From assembly GCA_910577795.1 (NCBI GenBank), contig CAJTNW010000019.1, positions 5,441-28,470 on the forward strand: a stretch of DNA of 23,030 nucleotides, written 5' to 3'. Below the pieces are notes generated by a model. It did no database searches and was not told the origin of the DNA. It saw only the letters and a program-made list of their open reading frames with translations. Of the stretch, positions 1 to 8,979 are shown one piece after another; the stretch's first letter is position 1, and each line of letters opens with the position of its first letter. Made by a program: the position numbers and the translations under genes. This DNA comes from an uncultured Christensenella sp. GTDB taxonomy: Bacteria > Bacillota > Clostridia > Christensenellales > UBA3700.

Positions 1-894
1 TCTTATGATAGTAATCCAGACGATATTAGTATTACTAATGTTTTAAGGCAATGTATGCAATTAATTGCTCAGTTTCCATTGCTGGCTGTTTATGGTTATC
101 ATGTTTACAAGCATTACTATAATTCAGAAAGTTTATTAATTAGAAAACCAAATCCTGATTACTCAATTGCAGAAAATATTTTGTATATTTTGCGTGAAGA
201 TGGTAAATTTACACCGCTAGAGGCGGAACTACTTGATATATGTCTTGTTTTGCACGCAGAGCACGGCGGTGGTAATAATAGTTCATTTACAACACATGTT
301 GTTAGTTCTTCTGGTACAGATACATATAGTTCCATTGCTGCATCTTTGGGTTCTTTAAAAGGTCCAAGACATGGTGGTGCAAACATAAAAGTTGTTAAAA
401 TGATAGAAGATATGAAAGCAAATTTAAAAGATTATTCTGATGAATCTGTAAGCGAATATCTTGAAAAATTGCTAGATAAAAAAGCCTTTGATAAAAGCGG
501 CTTGATTTATGGAATGGGGCATGCTGTATATTCTTTATCTGACCCAAGAGCAGATATTTTGAAAGCATATATCAAAGAATTAGCCTGTGAAAAAAATGCT
601 CAAGGTGAATATGATTTATACCAAAAAATTCAAAGATTAGCACCAGAGATAATTAGTAAAAAACGTTCAATTTATAAAGGTGTTAGTTGCAATATAGACT
701 TTTATTCTGGCTTTTTATACAATATGCTAGGCTTACCAGTGGAATTATTTACTCCTATTTTTGCTATAGCAAGAGTTGTTGGCTGGTCTGCACACAGGAT
801 AGAGGAGTTATCAAATAATGGTAAAATAATTCGTCCAGGTTATAATGCAGTGTGCGAATATAAAGATTATGTCGCACGTGACGACAGAAAATAA
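1..894 (+). CDS. gltA: Citrate synthase, 3' part (5' end outside window)
   Basis: Condenses oxaloacetate and acetyl-CoA to citrate in the cytosol (entry to the TCA cycle and 2-oxoglutarate/glutamate synthesis). The frame is open from base 1, so the start lies upstream; the visible 297 codons are the C-terminal two thirds. The three catalytic blocks are visible: the His-containing HAEHGGGNNSSF (codons from 253), GMGHAVYSLSDPRA (from about base 511) and the Asp block NIDFYSG (about base 691), followed by the CoA/substrate segment ARVVGWSAHRIEE. The usual GHRVY block reads GHAVY here; I recall this form from clostridial citrate synthases, so it need not mean loss of function. A 2-methylcitrate synthase cannot be excluded by eye. 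No clear terminator follows; a new promoter lies 20 bases downstream. Confidence 0.93.
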   Translation, partial: SYDSNPDDISITNVLRQCMQLIAQFPLLAVYGYHVYKHYYNSESLLIRKPNPDYSIAENILYILREDGKFTPLEAELLDICLVLHAEHGGGNNSSFTTHVVSSSGTDTYSSIAASLGSLKGPRHGGANIKVVKMIEDMKANLKDYSDESVSEYLEKLLDKKAFDKSGLIYGMGHAVYSLSDPRADILKAYIKELACEKNAQGEYDLYQKIQRLAPEIISKKRSIYKGVSCNIDFYSGFLYNMLGLPVELFTPIFAIARVVGWSAHRIEELSNNGKIIRPGYNAVCEYKDYVARDDRK

Positions 895-913
895 AAAATA
901 TTATTAAAATTGC

Positions 914-942
914 TTGATTTATTAAAAATAATATTGTATACT
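914..942 (+). promoter_or_regulatory. Sigma-A-type promoter for the CorC/CNNM-type gene
   Basis: TTGATT (914-919), a 17-base spacer and TATACT (937-942), giving a predicted start of transcription near 949 and a leader of about 78 bases. The leader contains a small hairpin with stem TACC/GGTA (982-985 and 990-993) closed by a GAAA tetraloop. The call rests on matching by eye in A+T-rich DNA. Confidence 0.55.
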
Positions 943-1026
943 ACGATTTCAATTTTTAATAAATTATTTAAATTAAAACTATACCGAAAGGTAAATTTAT
1001 ATCATAACAAAAAAAGGAAAGAAATT

Positions 1027-2499
1027 ATGTCCCCCCAATGTATAGGTTATATTATTGGAATTATTTTGTTAACAGCATTATCTGCATTTTTTAGTGCAAG
1101 TGAAACTGCTTACAATAGTTTGAATAAAATCAAACTAAAAAACAAGGCAAATGAAGGTTCTAGAGGTGCTAAAAAAGCCTTATTATTAGTAGACAATTAC
1201 GATAAACTAATTACTACTATACTTATTGGCAATAATATAGTAAATATTGCCTCTGCAACCATTGCAACTTTGCTATTTACAGAAATAATAAAATCAGCAG
1301 ATGTGGCAGCAACTGTTTCTACTGTTGTTGTTACTGTTATTACTTTGATTTTTGGTGAGATTACTCCAAAATCAATTGCAAAGGAATTTAGCGAAAGTAT
1401 TGCATCAAAAATTGCTACAATACTGCAAATTTTATGTTTGATTTTTACACCATTCACATGGTTATTTTCATTATGGCAAAAATTAATGATTAGCATATTT
1501 AAGCCAAATACAAATGCTGGTATGAGTGAGGCTGAGTTGATTACAATAGTTGATGAAGCAACTACAGAAGGTGGTATTAATAAAGAAGAGGGTGAATTAA
1601 TTCGTAGTGCAATTGAATTTAACGAACTTACTGTAAAAGATATTTTTACACCACGTGTTGATGTTATTGCAGTTGATGTTGAGGCAAAAAAGGACGAATT
1701 GAGAGATTTATTCTTAGAAAATGGATTTTCACGTCTTCCTGTGTATGAAGAAGACATTGATAATGTAATTGGTATTTTACACGAAAAAGATTTTTATAAA
1801 AACTACTTTAAAAAAGAGTTTGATATTAAAAAATATATGACCCAAACTATTTGGGTAACATTAAATTCTAATTTGTCAAGTGTGTTAAAGATGTTGCAAA
1901 AATCAAAAGCGCACATGGCAGTTGTTTTAGACGAGTATGGTGGTACTGCTGGTATTGTTACACTTGAGGATATTCTTGAAGAATTAGTTGGTGAGATTTG
2001 GGATGAGCATGATGAAATTGTGGAAGATATTACTCAACTTAGTGACAATGAGTATCAAATAACTGGTAGTTGCAATATTGAGGATATGTTTGACACTTTT
2101 GAACAAAAGTATGATAGCGACGAACTTGAAGTTACAACTGTAAGTGGTTGGATAGTAGACCATTTTGGTTATATTCCTGCAATTAATGAGCAGTTTGACT
2201 ACAATAATTTAACCATTAAAGTCATTGATGCAGACCCTAAAAAAATAGAAAAAATTTATGTAAAAGTTTTGGATAAACCTGCTGAAGAAGAGGAAAATAA
2301 CTTTATTGATAAATTCTTTATTAAGGATAATGACGAAAAAGAAGAAGACAATAAAAAATCTGATAAACTTTTCCATAAAGAAGAAAAAAGTGCAGAAAAT
2401 AATGATAATAAAGTTACTACTGACACTCAAAAAATTGACGTGGACGAAAATAAAATTGAATTTGACGATATAGACATTTCAAATTTAGAAAAAAAATAA
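1027..2499 (+). CDS. CNNM/CorC (HlyC) family transmembrane protein with CBS pair
   Basis: Member of the CNNM/CorC family, linked to Mg2+/Co2+ efflux or homeostasis at the cytoplasmic membrane; older annotations call it hemolysin. 490 aa from ATG 1027, chosen because AGGAAAG precedes it and the hydrophobic DUF21/CNNM domain begins at once; an upstream in-frame TTG at 910 would add an unlikely 39 residues. Order: membrane segments over roughly residues 5-180 with the FSASETA motif, a cytosolic CBS pair (from about IFTPRVDV to VTLEDILEELVGEIWDEHDE), then a CorC_HlyC domain. The last ~75 residues are a Lys/Asp/Glu/Asn-rich tail without family resemblance. dgt starts 13 bases later, so the two are probably co-transcribed. 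Substrate specificity cannot be read from the sequence. Confidence 0.88.
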   Translation: MSPQCIGYIIGIILLTALSAFFSASETAYNSLNKIKLKNKANEGSRGAKKALLLVDNYDKLITTILIGNNIVNIASATIATLLFTEIIKSADVAATVSTVVVTVITLIFGEITPKSIAKEFSESIASKIATILQILCLIFTPFTWLFSLWQKLMISIFKPNTNAGMSEAELITIVDEATTEGGINKEEGELIRSAIEFNELTVKDIFTPRVDVIAVDVEAKKDELRDLFLENGFSRLPVYEEDIDNVIGILHEKDFYKNYFKKEFDIKKYMTQTIWVTLNSNLSSVLKMLQKSKAHMAVVLDEYGGTAGIVTLEDILEELVGEIWDEHDEIVEDITQLSDNEYQITGSCNIEDMFDTFEQKYDSDELEVTTVSGWIVDHFGYIPAINEQFDYNNLTIKVIDADPKKIEKIYVKVLDKPAEEEENNFIDKFFIKDNDEKEEDNKKSDKLFHKEEKSAENNDNKVTTDTQKIDVDENKIEFDDIDISNLEKK

Positions 2500-2511
2500 G
2501 AGGGAGAATTT

Positions 2512-3507
2512 ATGTTAGAGCATATTTATGAGTTTGAGAAACAATATCTTAGTCCGTATGCTTGCCATTCACAAAATACTAAAGGAAGGCAATTTGAAAC
2601 AACTAAATCTGAGTTGAGAACAGAGTTTCAAAGAGATAGAGACAGAATTATTCATAGTAAAGCATTTAGGCGATTAAAACATAAAACGCAGGTGTTTTTA
2701 TCTCCAAAAGGGGACCATTACAGAACACGTCTTACACATACTTTAGAGGTTATGCAAGTTGCAAGAACTATTGCAAGAGCATTAAAGTTGAATGAAGATT
2801 TGACAGAGGCTATTAGTTTAGGTCATGATTTAGGGCATACTCCATTTGGTCATAGTGGTGAAAATGTATTAAATAAATTAAATCCTAACGGATTTGAGCA
2901 TAATAAACATAGTCTTAGAGTTGTTGAGTTTTTGGAAAATGATGGAGAAGGCTTAAATTTGACTTTTGAAGTAAAAGATGGTATTTTGCATCATAAAAAA
3001 AGTGGTAAGCCATCAACTTTGGAAGGTAAAATTGTAAGTTATGCTGATAGAATTGCGTATATGAACCATGATATTGAGGATGCAATTTTAGGTGGAATTT
3101 TAACTGAAAAAGATATTCCTAAATACATAACAGATATACTTGGTGATAGTAAGGCTAAAAGAATAAATACTTTGGTAAATGATTTAGTATCTAACTCATA
3201 CAATAAAAATTTTGTTGCTTATTCACCTGAAATTGATAAAATGGCAGACGAATTAAGAGATTTTATGTTTAAAAGTGTATATTTTAATCCTAAAGCAAAA
3301 ATTGAAGAACAAAAAGCAAACAAAATGATAGAGTTTTTGTATGATTATTATATGAAAAATATAGATAAATTACCATCATTTTATATTGGTCTTATAGATA
3401 AATGGGGTGAGGATAACGCAGTAACTGATTATATAGCAAGTATGACAGATACATTTGCGGTAAAAGCCTTTGAAGATTTATTTGTACCAAATTGTTGGAA
3501 TATTTAA
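2512..3507 (+). CDS. dgt: Deoxyguanosinetriphosphate triphosphohydrolase-like protein (HD superfamily)
   Basis: Predicted to hydrolyse dNTPs (dGTP) to the deoxynucleoside and triphosphate, trimming the dNTP pool. 331 aa, the length of the short type 2 dGTPase-like group. HD-domain metal ligands are visible: H76 (in RLTHTLEV), H105-D106 (in GHDLGHTPFGH) and D179 (in YADRIAYMNHDIED). The N-terminal RRLKHKTQVF segment is typical of the family. ATG 2512 has AGGGAG just upstream. It lies immediately before dnaG and rpoD, a common clostridial arrangement that puts dNTP supply beside priming. The exact substrate is inferred from family membership. Confidence 0.93.
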   Translation: MLEHIYEFEKQYLSPYACHSQNTKGRQFETTKSELRTEFQRDRDRIIHSKAFRRLKHKTQVFLSPKGDHYRTRLTHTLEVMQVARTIARALKLNEDLTEAISLGHDLGHTPFGHSGENVLNKLNPNGFEHNKHSLRVVEFLENDGEGLNLTFEVKDGILHHKKSGKPSTLEGKIVSYADRIAYMNHDIEDAILGGILTEKDIPKYITDILGDSKAKRINTLVNDLVSNSYNKNFVAYSPEIDKMADELRDFMFKSVYFNPKAKIEEQKANKMIEFLYDYYMKNIDKLPSFYIGLIDKWGEDNAVTDYIASMTDTFAVKAFEDLFVPNCWNI

Positions 3508-3543
3508 ATTTTTTCATTATTGTATAATTAAATGCGACAATTT

Positions 3544-3572
3544 TTGGACATTTAATTTGGTATAATTATAAT
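3544..3572 (+). promoter_or_regulatory. Sigma-A-type promoter for the dnaG-rpoD operon
   Basis: TTGGAC (3544-3549), 17-base spacer, TATAAT (3567-3572), within the 141-base gap between dgt and dnaG. A second overlapping TATAAT lies at 3561-3566. The predicted leader is about 70 bases. It would allow dnaG-rpoD expression independent of dgt. Confidence 0.6.
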
Positions 3573-3648
3573 AGATTATTAAACCATTTTTACATAAGTA
3601 AAATAAATTATTTTGCAAAATAACGCAAAATATATATAGGAGTTTAAG

Positions 3649-5472
3649 TTGTATAAGGATTATTCTAGTTTTTTGCAAGAACTAAGAGATAAATCAAATA
3701 TCATTGACGTTGCGCAAAAGTATGTTGACCTTGAAAAAAAAGGTGGACGTTATTGGGCAAGGTGTCCTATACACAACGAAAAAACACCATCTTTTACTTT
3801 GGATGAGGTAAGAGGTACTTTTTATTGTTTTGGCTGCCATGCTTCGGGAGATGTTTTTTCTTTTATAGAACAAGTTGAGCATGTTAATTTTAAAGAGGCG
3901 GTGCAAATATTGGCTAATAGGGCTGGTATGGAAGTACCTAATTTTACAAGTGATTACAATAAAGAAAAAAAAGAGGCTGAACGACTAAAAAAAGAAAGAT
4001 TATATGGTCTTATGCGTGATGCCGGTATTTATTATCACAATAATTTAATGGCACAGCAAACTGGTGAAGTAATTGATTATATAAGCAAAAGAAAGTTAAC
4101 AAGAAGTACACTTAAAACTTTTGGTATGGGGTATTCTTCTGGGTATAATGAACTAATCGAGTTTTTAAGAAATAAAGGCTATACCAATGAAGAAATGCTT
4201 GAGTGCGGTGTTGCTAAAGAAAAAAATGGTAAAATTTACGATTTTGAGGCTGGTAGACTTATAGTACCTATATTTAATAACATGAATAATGTTGTTGCTT
4301 TTGGTGGCAGAGTTTTGGGAAGTAGCGATTTTATGAAATACAAAAACACTGAAGAAACGTTGATTTTTAAAAAACGAAACGAACTTTTTGGTGTGCATAC
4401 CTTAAAAAAAGCAAAACTTACAGAAAATTTTAATTGTGTAATTGTTGTTGAAGGATATATGGATGTTATTAGTCTATATCAAGCAGGGGTTAGAAATGTA
4501 GTAGCATCAATGGGTACTGCTTTGACAATTGAACAAGCAAGAATGCTTAAATATTATAATAACAATATATATTTATGTTATGATGGTGATAATGCAGGAC
4601 AAAAAGCAACTTATAAAGGTATAGATATTTTAAGAGATGCTGGACTTAATGTTAAAGTTATTACACTTATTGAGGGACTTGACCCTGATGACATTATTAA
4701 ACAATATGGTGTAAATAAATTTATAGAGTTAGTAGATAAGGCTATATCACCAAGTGAGTATAAAATCCTTGCTGTTGCAAAAGAATTTGATTTGAGTGAG
4801 CCCGAAGGACAAGGTAAATTTGCTGTTAAAGCGCTTGATGTTTTATCTGAACTATCTACAATTGTAGAAAGAGAGGCTTATATACCATTAATTTCTAAGT
4901 TAAGCAGATTATCTGAGCAAAGTTTGACTAAACAATTGAATATTATGCAAGATAATGTAAATGGATATAAAGAAAGCAAAGCAATTGAAAGTCAGAATGA
5001 AGATAGATATAAAGTAAAACCAAGTGTTAATAATAAGTACTTTAAAGCAGCAAGATTTTTGATTTATAGTATTTTTAAGTATGATGCACTAAGCATAATA
5101 AAAGAGGATATATCACCTTATTTAACAGAAAAAGAGCATATTGCAATTTACGATTATGCAAGAGAAATAAAAGCGAACAATAAAAATTTGAATATAGATA
5201 TTTTAAAAGACTTGGAGAATAATAGCGAAGCAAAATTAATAGCAGATGGAAAATTTGAGGAAATACCCGATGACTGCAGAGAGCAAATGCTCAACGATTG
5301 CTTTATTACTTTAAAAATAGACTTTTTAAATATCAAACAAAAGGAATTATCCTTGCGTTGTTCAGAGGAAGAAAATGTTGATAACCAAAATTTGATTCGC
5401 AAACAAATAGCGGAAATTAACGACAAAATTTTGGAGTTGAAGGAGTTAAAACGGAGGAAAAATGGAAAATAA
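3649..5472 (+). CDS. dnaG: DNA primase
   Basis: Synthesises RNA primers for chromosome replication and docks on the replicative helicase. 607 aa, normal length. The CHC2 zinc-binding domain has C39, H42, C60 and C63. The Toprim catalytic core has E268 in VVEGYMDV, the metal-binding YDGDNAG (D312 and D314) and DPDD (345-348). The C-terminal ~150 residues form the divergent helical helicase-interaction domain. The start is TTG, set by AGGAG at 3638-3642 six bases upstream; no ATG fits the conserved N-terminus. The 3' end overlaps rpoD by 11 bases and contains its ribosome binding site, so translation of the two is probably coupled. Confidence 0.97.
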   Translation: MYKDYSSFLQELRDKSNIIDVAQKYVDLEKKGGRYWARCPIHNEKTPSFTLDEVRGTFYCFGCHASGDVFSFIEQVEHVNFKEAVQILANRAGMEVPNFTSDYNKEKKEAERLKKERLYGLMRDAGIYYHNNLMAQQTGEVIDYISKRKLTRSTLKTFGMGYSSGYNELIEFLRNKGYTNEEMLECGVAKEKNGKIYDFEAGRLIVPIFNNMNNVVAFGGRVLGSSDFMKYKNTEETLIFKKRNELFGVHTLKKAKLTENFNCVIVVEGYMDVISLYQAGVRNVVASMGTALTIEQARMLKYYNNNIYLCYDGDNAGQKATYKGIDILRDAGLNVKVITLIEGLDPDDIIKQYGVNKFIELVDKAISPSEYKILAVAKEFDLSEPEGQGKFAVKALDVLSELSTIVEREAYIPLISKLSRLSEQSLTKQLNIMQDNVNGYKESKAIESQNEDRYKVKPSVNNKYFKAARFLIYSIFKYDALSIIKEDISPYLTEKEHIAIYDYAREIKANNKNLNIDILKDLENNSEAKLIADGKFEEIPDDCREQMLNDCFITLKIDFLNIKQKELSLRCSEEENVDNQNLIRKQIAEINDKILELKELKRRKNGK

Positions 5473-6559
5473 AGAGAAAACTACCCGTAAAACAAAAGAA
5501 GACAAATTTACTCAGGCATTAAATAGCCTTATAGAACTTGGCAAAAGTAAGAAAAATAAAGTTTCTAGTGACGAAGTGCTTGCAAAAGTAGAAAAATTGC
5601 TTTTGGACGCAGAAGATATGGAAGAAATGTATACAAAACTTGCTGATGCAGGTATAACTGTTGAGGAATTAACATTAGAGGAAAAAGTTTCACTTGATAA
5701 AATAATGGGTGATGGTAGTACTGATGACTCTGTTAAAATGTATTTAAAAGACATTGGTTCTGTACCACTACTTACTGGTGACGAAGAGGTTGACCTTGCA
5801 AAAATGATGACAAGTGATAATCCTAAAGACTGTGAGTATGCTAAAAATAGATTAAGTGAGGCTAACTTAAGATTAGTAGTATCTATTGCAAAAAGATATG
5901 TAGGAAGAGGTATGCAGTTTCTTGATTTAATACAAGAAGGTAACCTAGGACTTTTAAAAGCAGTTGAAAAATTTGATTATACAAGAGGCTTTAAGTTTTC
6001 AACTTATGCTACTTGGTGGATAAGACAGTCAATTACAAGAGCAATTGCTGACCAAGCAAGAACAATAAGAATACCAGTTCACATGGTAGAAACAATTAAC
6101 AAAACAAACAGAGTTGCCCGTACACTTTTGCAAGAGTTAGGAAGAGAGCCTAGTACTGCTGAAATTGGTGAGAAAATGGGCTTGCCAGAAGAAAAAGTTG
6201 CAGAAATTTTAAAAATTGGACAAGACCCTGTATCTTTGGAAACTCCTATTGGTGAGGAAGAAGATAGCCATTTAGGTGATTTTATTGTGGATACTACAGC
6301 AACTTCTCCAAGTGATTCTGCAGAAGCAAAAATGTTAAGAGAACAATTGTTGCAAGTGCTTAATACTTTAACACCACGTGAAAATGAAGTTTTAAGAAAA
6401 AGATATGGCTTAGACGATAACAGACCTAAAACTTTAGAGGAAGTAGGTAGAGAGTTTAATGTTACACGTGAACGTATAAGACAAATTGAGGCAAAAGCAC
6501 TTAGAAAATTAAGACACCCAAGTCGTACTAAAAAATTAAAGGATTATATGAACAGATGA
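5462..6559 (+). CDS. rpoD: Primary RNA polymerase sigma factor (sigma-70/SigA)
   Basis: Housekeeping sigma factor that recognises -35/-10 promoters. 365 aa, the compact Gram-positive SigA size. Short region 1.1 (about residues 10-80), region 1.2 (SVKMYLKDIGSVPLLT, about 90-105), region 2 with the -10-reading and melting helix (YATWWIRQSITRAIADQ), region 3 (about 212-290), and region 4.2 helix-turn-helix (TLEEVGREFNVTRERIRQIE). ATG 5462 is preceded by GGAGG inside the end of dnaG; the 11-base overlap and the following 4-base ATGA overlap with trmK indicate one operon. This conserved factor is consistent with the TTGACA/TATAAT-like promoters found elsewhere here. Confidence 0.97.
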   Translation: MENKEKTTRKTKEDKFTQALNSLIELGKSKKNKVSSDEVLAKVEKLLLDAEDMEEMYTKLADAGITVEELTLEEKVSLDKIMGDGSTDDSVKMYLKDIGSVPLLTGDEEVDLAKMMTSDNPKDCEYAKNRLSEANLRLVVSIAKRYVGRGMQFLDLIQEGNLGLLKAVEKFDYTRGFKFSTYATWWIRQSITRAIADQARTIRIPVHMVETINKTNRVARTLLQELGREPSTAEIGEKMGLPEEKVAEILKIGQDPVSLETPIGEEEDSHLGDFIVDTTATSPSDSAEAKMLREQLLQVLNTLTPRENEVLRKRYGLDDNRPKTLEEVGREFNVTRERIRQIEAKALRKLRHPSRTKKLKDYMNR

Positions 6560-7182
6560 AACTGGACAAGCGAATGTCTGCAATACTAGCCGAAATACCC
6601 AAAGGTAAAAATTTAGCAGATATAGGTGCAGACCATGGATATATTAGCATTAACTATGCTATAAATAATCCTAATAATTTAGTGGTAGCAAGTGATATTA
6701 GCAAAAAAAGTATAGAAAAAGCCTATTTAAGTGCAAAAAAATTGCATTTGGACAATTATATTACTACAGTTGGAGATGGACTTTTGCCTATACAGCATTA
6801 TGATATTGATGTTATTTTAATATCTGGTATGGGTGGGGAAGAGATTATTAAAATTATAAATAATGAAAAAAAATATCCATTTTATATTTTATCCCCACAA
6901 AAAAATACTGATAAAGTAAGACAATGTTTAAGCGAAAATAACATTTGCCCAATAAAAGATTATAAAGTTTTGTCAGACGGCAAATTTTATGATATTATGG
7001 TTTGCAAACAAGGTGAGTATAACCCAAGTGAATATGAACTATTGTTTGGTTGCGGAAGTGGTGAAGATTTTTGTGAATATAAAAAATTTATGAATAAAAA
7101 TTTGAGCGATTTAACCAAAAAAGTAAGTGATAATGAAAAAGTAGTATTAATAAATAAATTAAATTTATTAAATAGTAAATAA
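6556..7182 (+). CDS. trmK: tRNA (adenine-22-N1)-methyltransferase
   Basis: SAM-dependent enzyme that makes m1A22 in the D-loop of tRNAs. 208 aa, slightly shorter than the usual ~225-235. Class I methyltransferase motifs: LADIGADHGYISI (motif I), ASDISKKSI (motif II), GDGLLPI, and the catalytic-region ISGMGGEEI, followed by the family's LSPQKNTDKVR. ATG 6556 overlaps the rpoD stop codon as ATGA, implying translational coupling. Position right after rpoD and before the Nif3-like gene is the conserved Firmicute order, which supports the assignment. Confidence 0.92.
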   Translation: MKLDKRMSAILAEIPKGKNLADIGADHGYISINYAINNPNNLVVASDISKKSIEKAYLSAKKLHLDNYITTVGDGLLPIQHYDIDVILISGMGGEEIIKIINNEKKYPFYILSPQKNTDKVRQCLSENNICPIKDYKVLSDGKFYDIMVCKQGEYNPSEYELLFGCGSGEDFCEYKKFMNKNLSDLTKKVSDNEKVVLINKLNLLNSK

Positions 7183-7218
7183 TTAAATTTATATATTAAA
7201 TTTGTTTTTGGTGAGTGA

Positions 7219-7971
7219 ATGAAAGTTTTTGATATAACTAAAATTATTGAAAATATAGCACCTATTAGTCTTGCTGAAGAGTGGGATAATGTTGGCTTGC
7301 TTGTAGGTAGTTTTGATGATGAAGTTAAAGGCATTGTGGTATGTTTGGACTTGACAGAAAGTGTGATAAATGAATGTATATCTAAAAACTATAATTTGAT
7401 AATTACTCATCATCCAGCAATATTTGCACCACTAAAACAACTTAATAAAAATGACTATACAAGTAATTTAATATGCAAATGTATTAAAAATAACATCAAT
7501 GTTTACTCCGCACATACCAATATGGATATGTCAGATAAAGGAATAAATTTTGAAATGGCTAAACTTTTAGGGATAGAGTGTAAAAGATTTTTAAGTGATG
7601 GTTTAGGCATTTTTGGTGAGTTTGATGACAATATAGACAAAATATTGCTAAAATTAATAGATATAACTAATGAAAAAGAATTTAAAGTTTATATGTCTAA
7701 TTCGGGCAAAAAACTAAAAAAACATCAGTTAGCATACATAAGTGGTTCTGGAGGACGTATAGAAGAGATAGTAAAAACTGCAATAGAAAAAGAAATTACA
7801 CTTATTATATCAAGCGAATTTAAACATAATATTTTGTTGGAACTTATGGCAAATGATATTAGTGTTATTCAGATGGGGCATTTTGAAAGTGAGATAATAT
7901 TTGTGGATATTATTTATAATTTATTAAAAGATATAATTAACGATACATATAAATGCGTTAATTTTAATTAA
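7219..7971 (+). CDS. Nif3-like dinuclear metal-centre protein (DUF34)
   Basis: Nif3/YqfO/YbgI family, forming toroidal hexamers with a two-metal site; sometimes annotated GTP cyclohydrolase I type 2 homologue, but the cellular role remains unsettled. 250 aa, the short form without the inserted PII-like domain found in Bacillus YqfO. Metal-site motifs: AEEWDNVGLLVG near the N-terminus, ITHHPAIF, YSAHTNMD, and MGHFESE near the C-terminus, supplying the His, Asp and Glu ligands. ATG 7219 follows GGTGAG. It is 36 bases after trmK and 11 bases before the zinc-ribbon gene, in the usual trmK-nif3 neighbourhood. Confidence 0.9.
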   Translation: MKVFDITKIIENIAPISLAEEWDNVGLLVGSFDDEVKGIVVCLDLTESVINECISKNYNLIITHHPAIFAPLKQLNKNDYTSNLICKCIKNNINVYSAHTNMDMSDKGINFEMAKLLGIECKRFLSDGLGIFGEFDDNIDKILLKLIDITNEKEFKVYMSNSGKKLKKHQLAYISGSGGRIEEIVKTAIEKEITLIISSEFKHNILLELMANDISVIQMGHFESEIIFVDIIYNLLKDIINDTYKCVNFN

Positions 7972-7982
7972 GGAGGTTTTGT

Positions 7983-8690
7983 ATGGAACTACAAAAAATA
8001 TTAGCATATCAAGATATTGATAAAAAGGTTTATGCTTGCGAACTTGAATTAAAACAAAGCAAGACAGCACAAGAATACGCAAAAGCAATGACTATGTATA
8101 AATCAAGAACAGAAGATATGATGAAAAGCATTAGAGAGGCGGATGAAGTTGCTGTATTAGCAGAAAGATATAAACAAACTTACAAAAATATTTTAGACGA
8201 AATTAATGGCTTGAATGAGGTACTTGACTCATTTGAAGAGTTAAAAGAAATTGATAAATATGAGAAAAAAATTGCACAATTTCAAAAAGAGTTGCTTAAT
8301 ATAGAAAGAGAATTGACAAGATTATCAAAGAAAATGGACGAGTGCATAGACATTAGTAAAAAATCTTTAGATGACTTGAAAAAACTTGAAGATATCATTA
8401 AAGTAAGAAAAATTGATATGCAAAAGATTAAAACTGAAATTGAAGGAAAAGCAAAAGGGTATTTGATAGAATTAAAAAAATTGCAAAGTGAACTTCCTAG
8501 CAATTTGGTTGAAAAATATAATCAAATTAGAAAAAATAAAAAGATGCCTGTTTTAGTACCAGCATCCAATGATTACAAGGCATGTTCTGGTTGTGGAATG
8601 GATATATCAAGTGACCTAACAATTAAGTTGCAAGGCGGTCAAATTGTAGAGTGTCCAAACTGCGGTAGATTAATTTATAATGCTAAATAA
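7983..8690 (+). CDS. Coiled-coil protein with C-terminal C4 zinc ribbon
   Basis: 235 aa. About 180 residues of charged heptad-like helix (long antiparallel coiled coil) are followed by a zinc ribbon with C201-x2-C204 and C224-x2-C227. This architecture matches the zf-RING_7/C4-type family commonly found after the Nif3 gene; related proteins have been proposed to interact with nucleic acid or ribosomes, but no function can be assigned from this sequence. ATG 7983 has an ideal AAGGAGG (7970-7976) that overlaps the stop codon of the preceding gene. It is the last gene of the dnaG operon and is followed by a strong terminator. Confidence 0.85.
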   Translation: MELQKILAYQDIDKKVYACELELKQSKTAQEYAKAMTMYKSRTEDMMKSIREADEVAVLAERYKQTYKNILDEINGLNEVLDSFEELKEIDKYEKKIAQFQKELLNIERELTRLSKKMDECIDISKKSLDDLKKLEDIIKVRKIDMQKIKTEIEGKAKGYLIELKKLQSELPSNLVEKYNQIRKNKKMPVLVPASNDYKACSGCGMDISSDLTIKLQGGQIVECPNCGRLIYNAK

Positions 8691-8772
8691 TCAAATTTAG
8701 TACCGATTTTTGATAGGTTTTAATTAAATTTTATTTATAATAGCATAAAAAATGTTACAAAAATAATAAATT

Positions 8773-8820
8773 AAAAGCACACTTAAATTTGAAAAAAATG
8801 TTAAGTGTGTTTTTATTTTT
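8773..8820 (+). terminator. Rho-independent terminator of the dnaG operon, probably bidirectional
   Basis: 14-bp stem (8773-8786 with 8801-8814, one G-U pair), 14-base A-rich loop, then a T-rich run to 8820. Read on the - strand the stem is also followed by a T-rich stretch, so it may stop the - strand gene at 8980-9270 as well. The rest of the 8691-8979 gap holds only one short hairpin, ATACAATT/AATTGTAT (8856-8863 and 8869-8876), and no convincing gene. Confidence 0.82.
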
Positions 8821-8979
8821 TTTGTAACTTTTAAATGTTTTAATTATGTAGATAAATACAATTTATTTAATTGTATCTATAACTTCAATTGTTGTTATTA
8901 TGCCTAAGATAATTAAATAAATTAAAATTTTCATAAAACTAAATTCCAAAAATTAATTTGCAAATTGATAAATAAAATA

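Noticed and set aside
897..935. Inverted repeat AATATTATT / AATAATATT around the -35 of the CorC/CNNM-type promoter
   Set aside because: Consists only of A and T in a very A+T-rich gap, with a 21-base loop; expected by chance, and no T run makes it a terminator.
910..1026. Upstream TTG start (910) giving a 39-residue longer CorC/CNNM-type protein
   Set aside because: The region contains a good promoter (914-942), has no ribosome binding site for 910, and the conserved membrane domain with an AGGAAAG site begins at ATG 1027.
1197..1757. 186-codon open frame on the - strand inside the CorC/CNNM-type gene
   Set aside because: It is antisense to a clearly conserved gene, has low-complexity composition and no ribosome binding site of note; a shadow frame.
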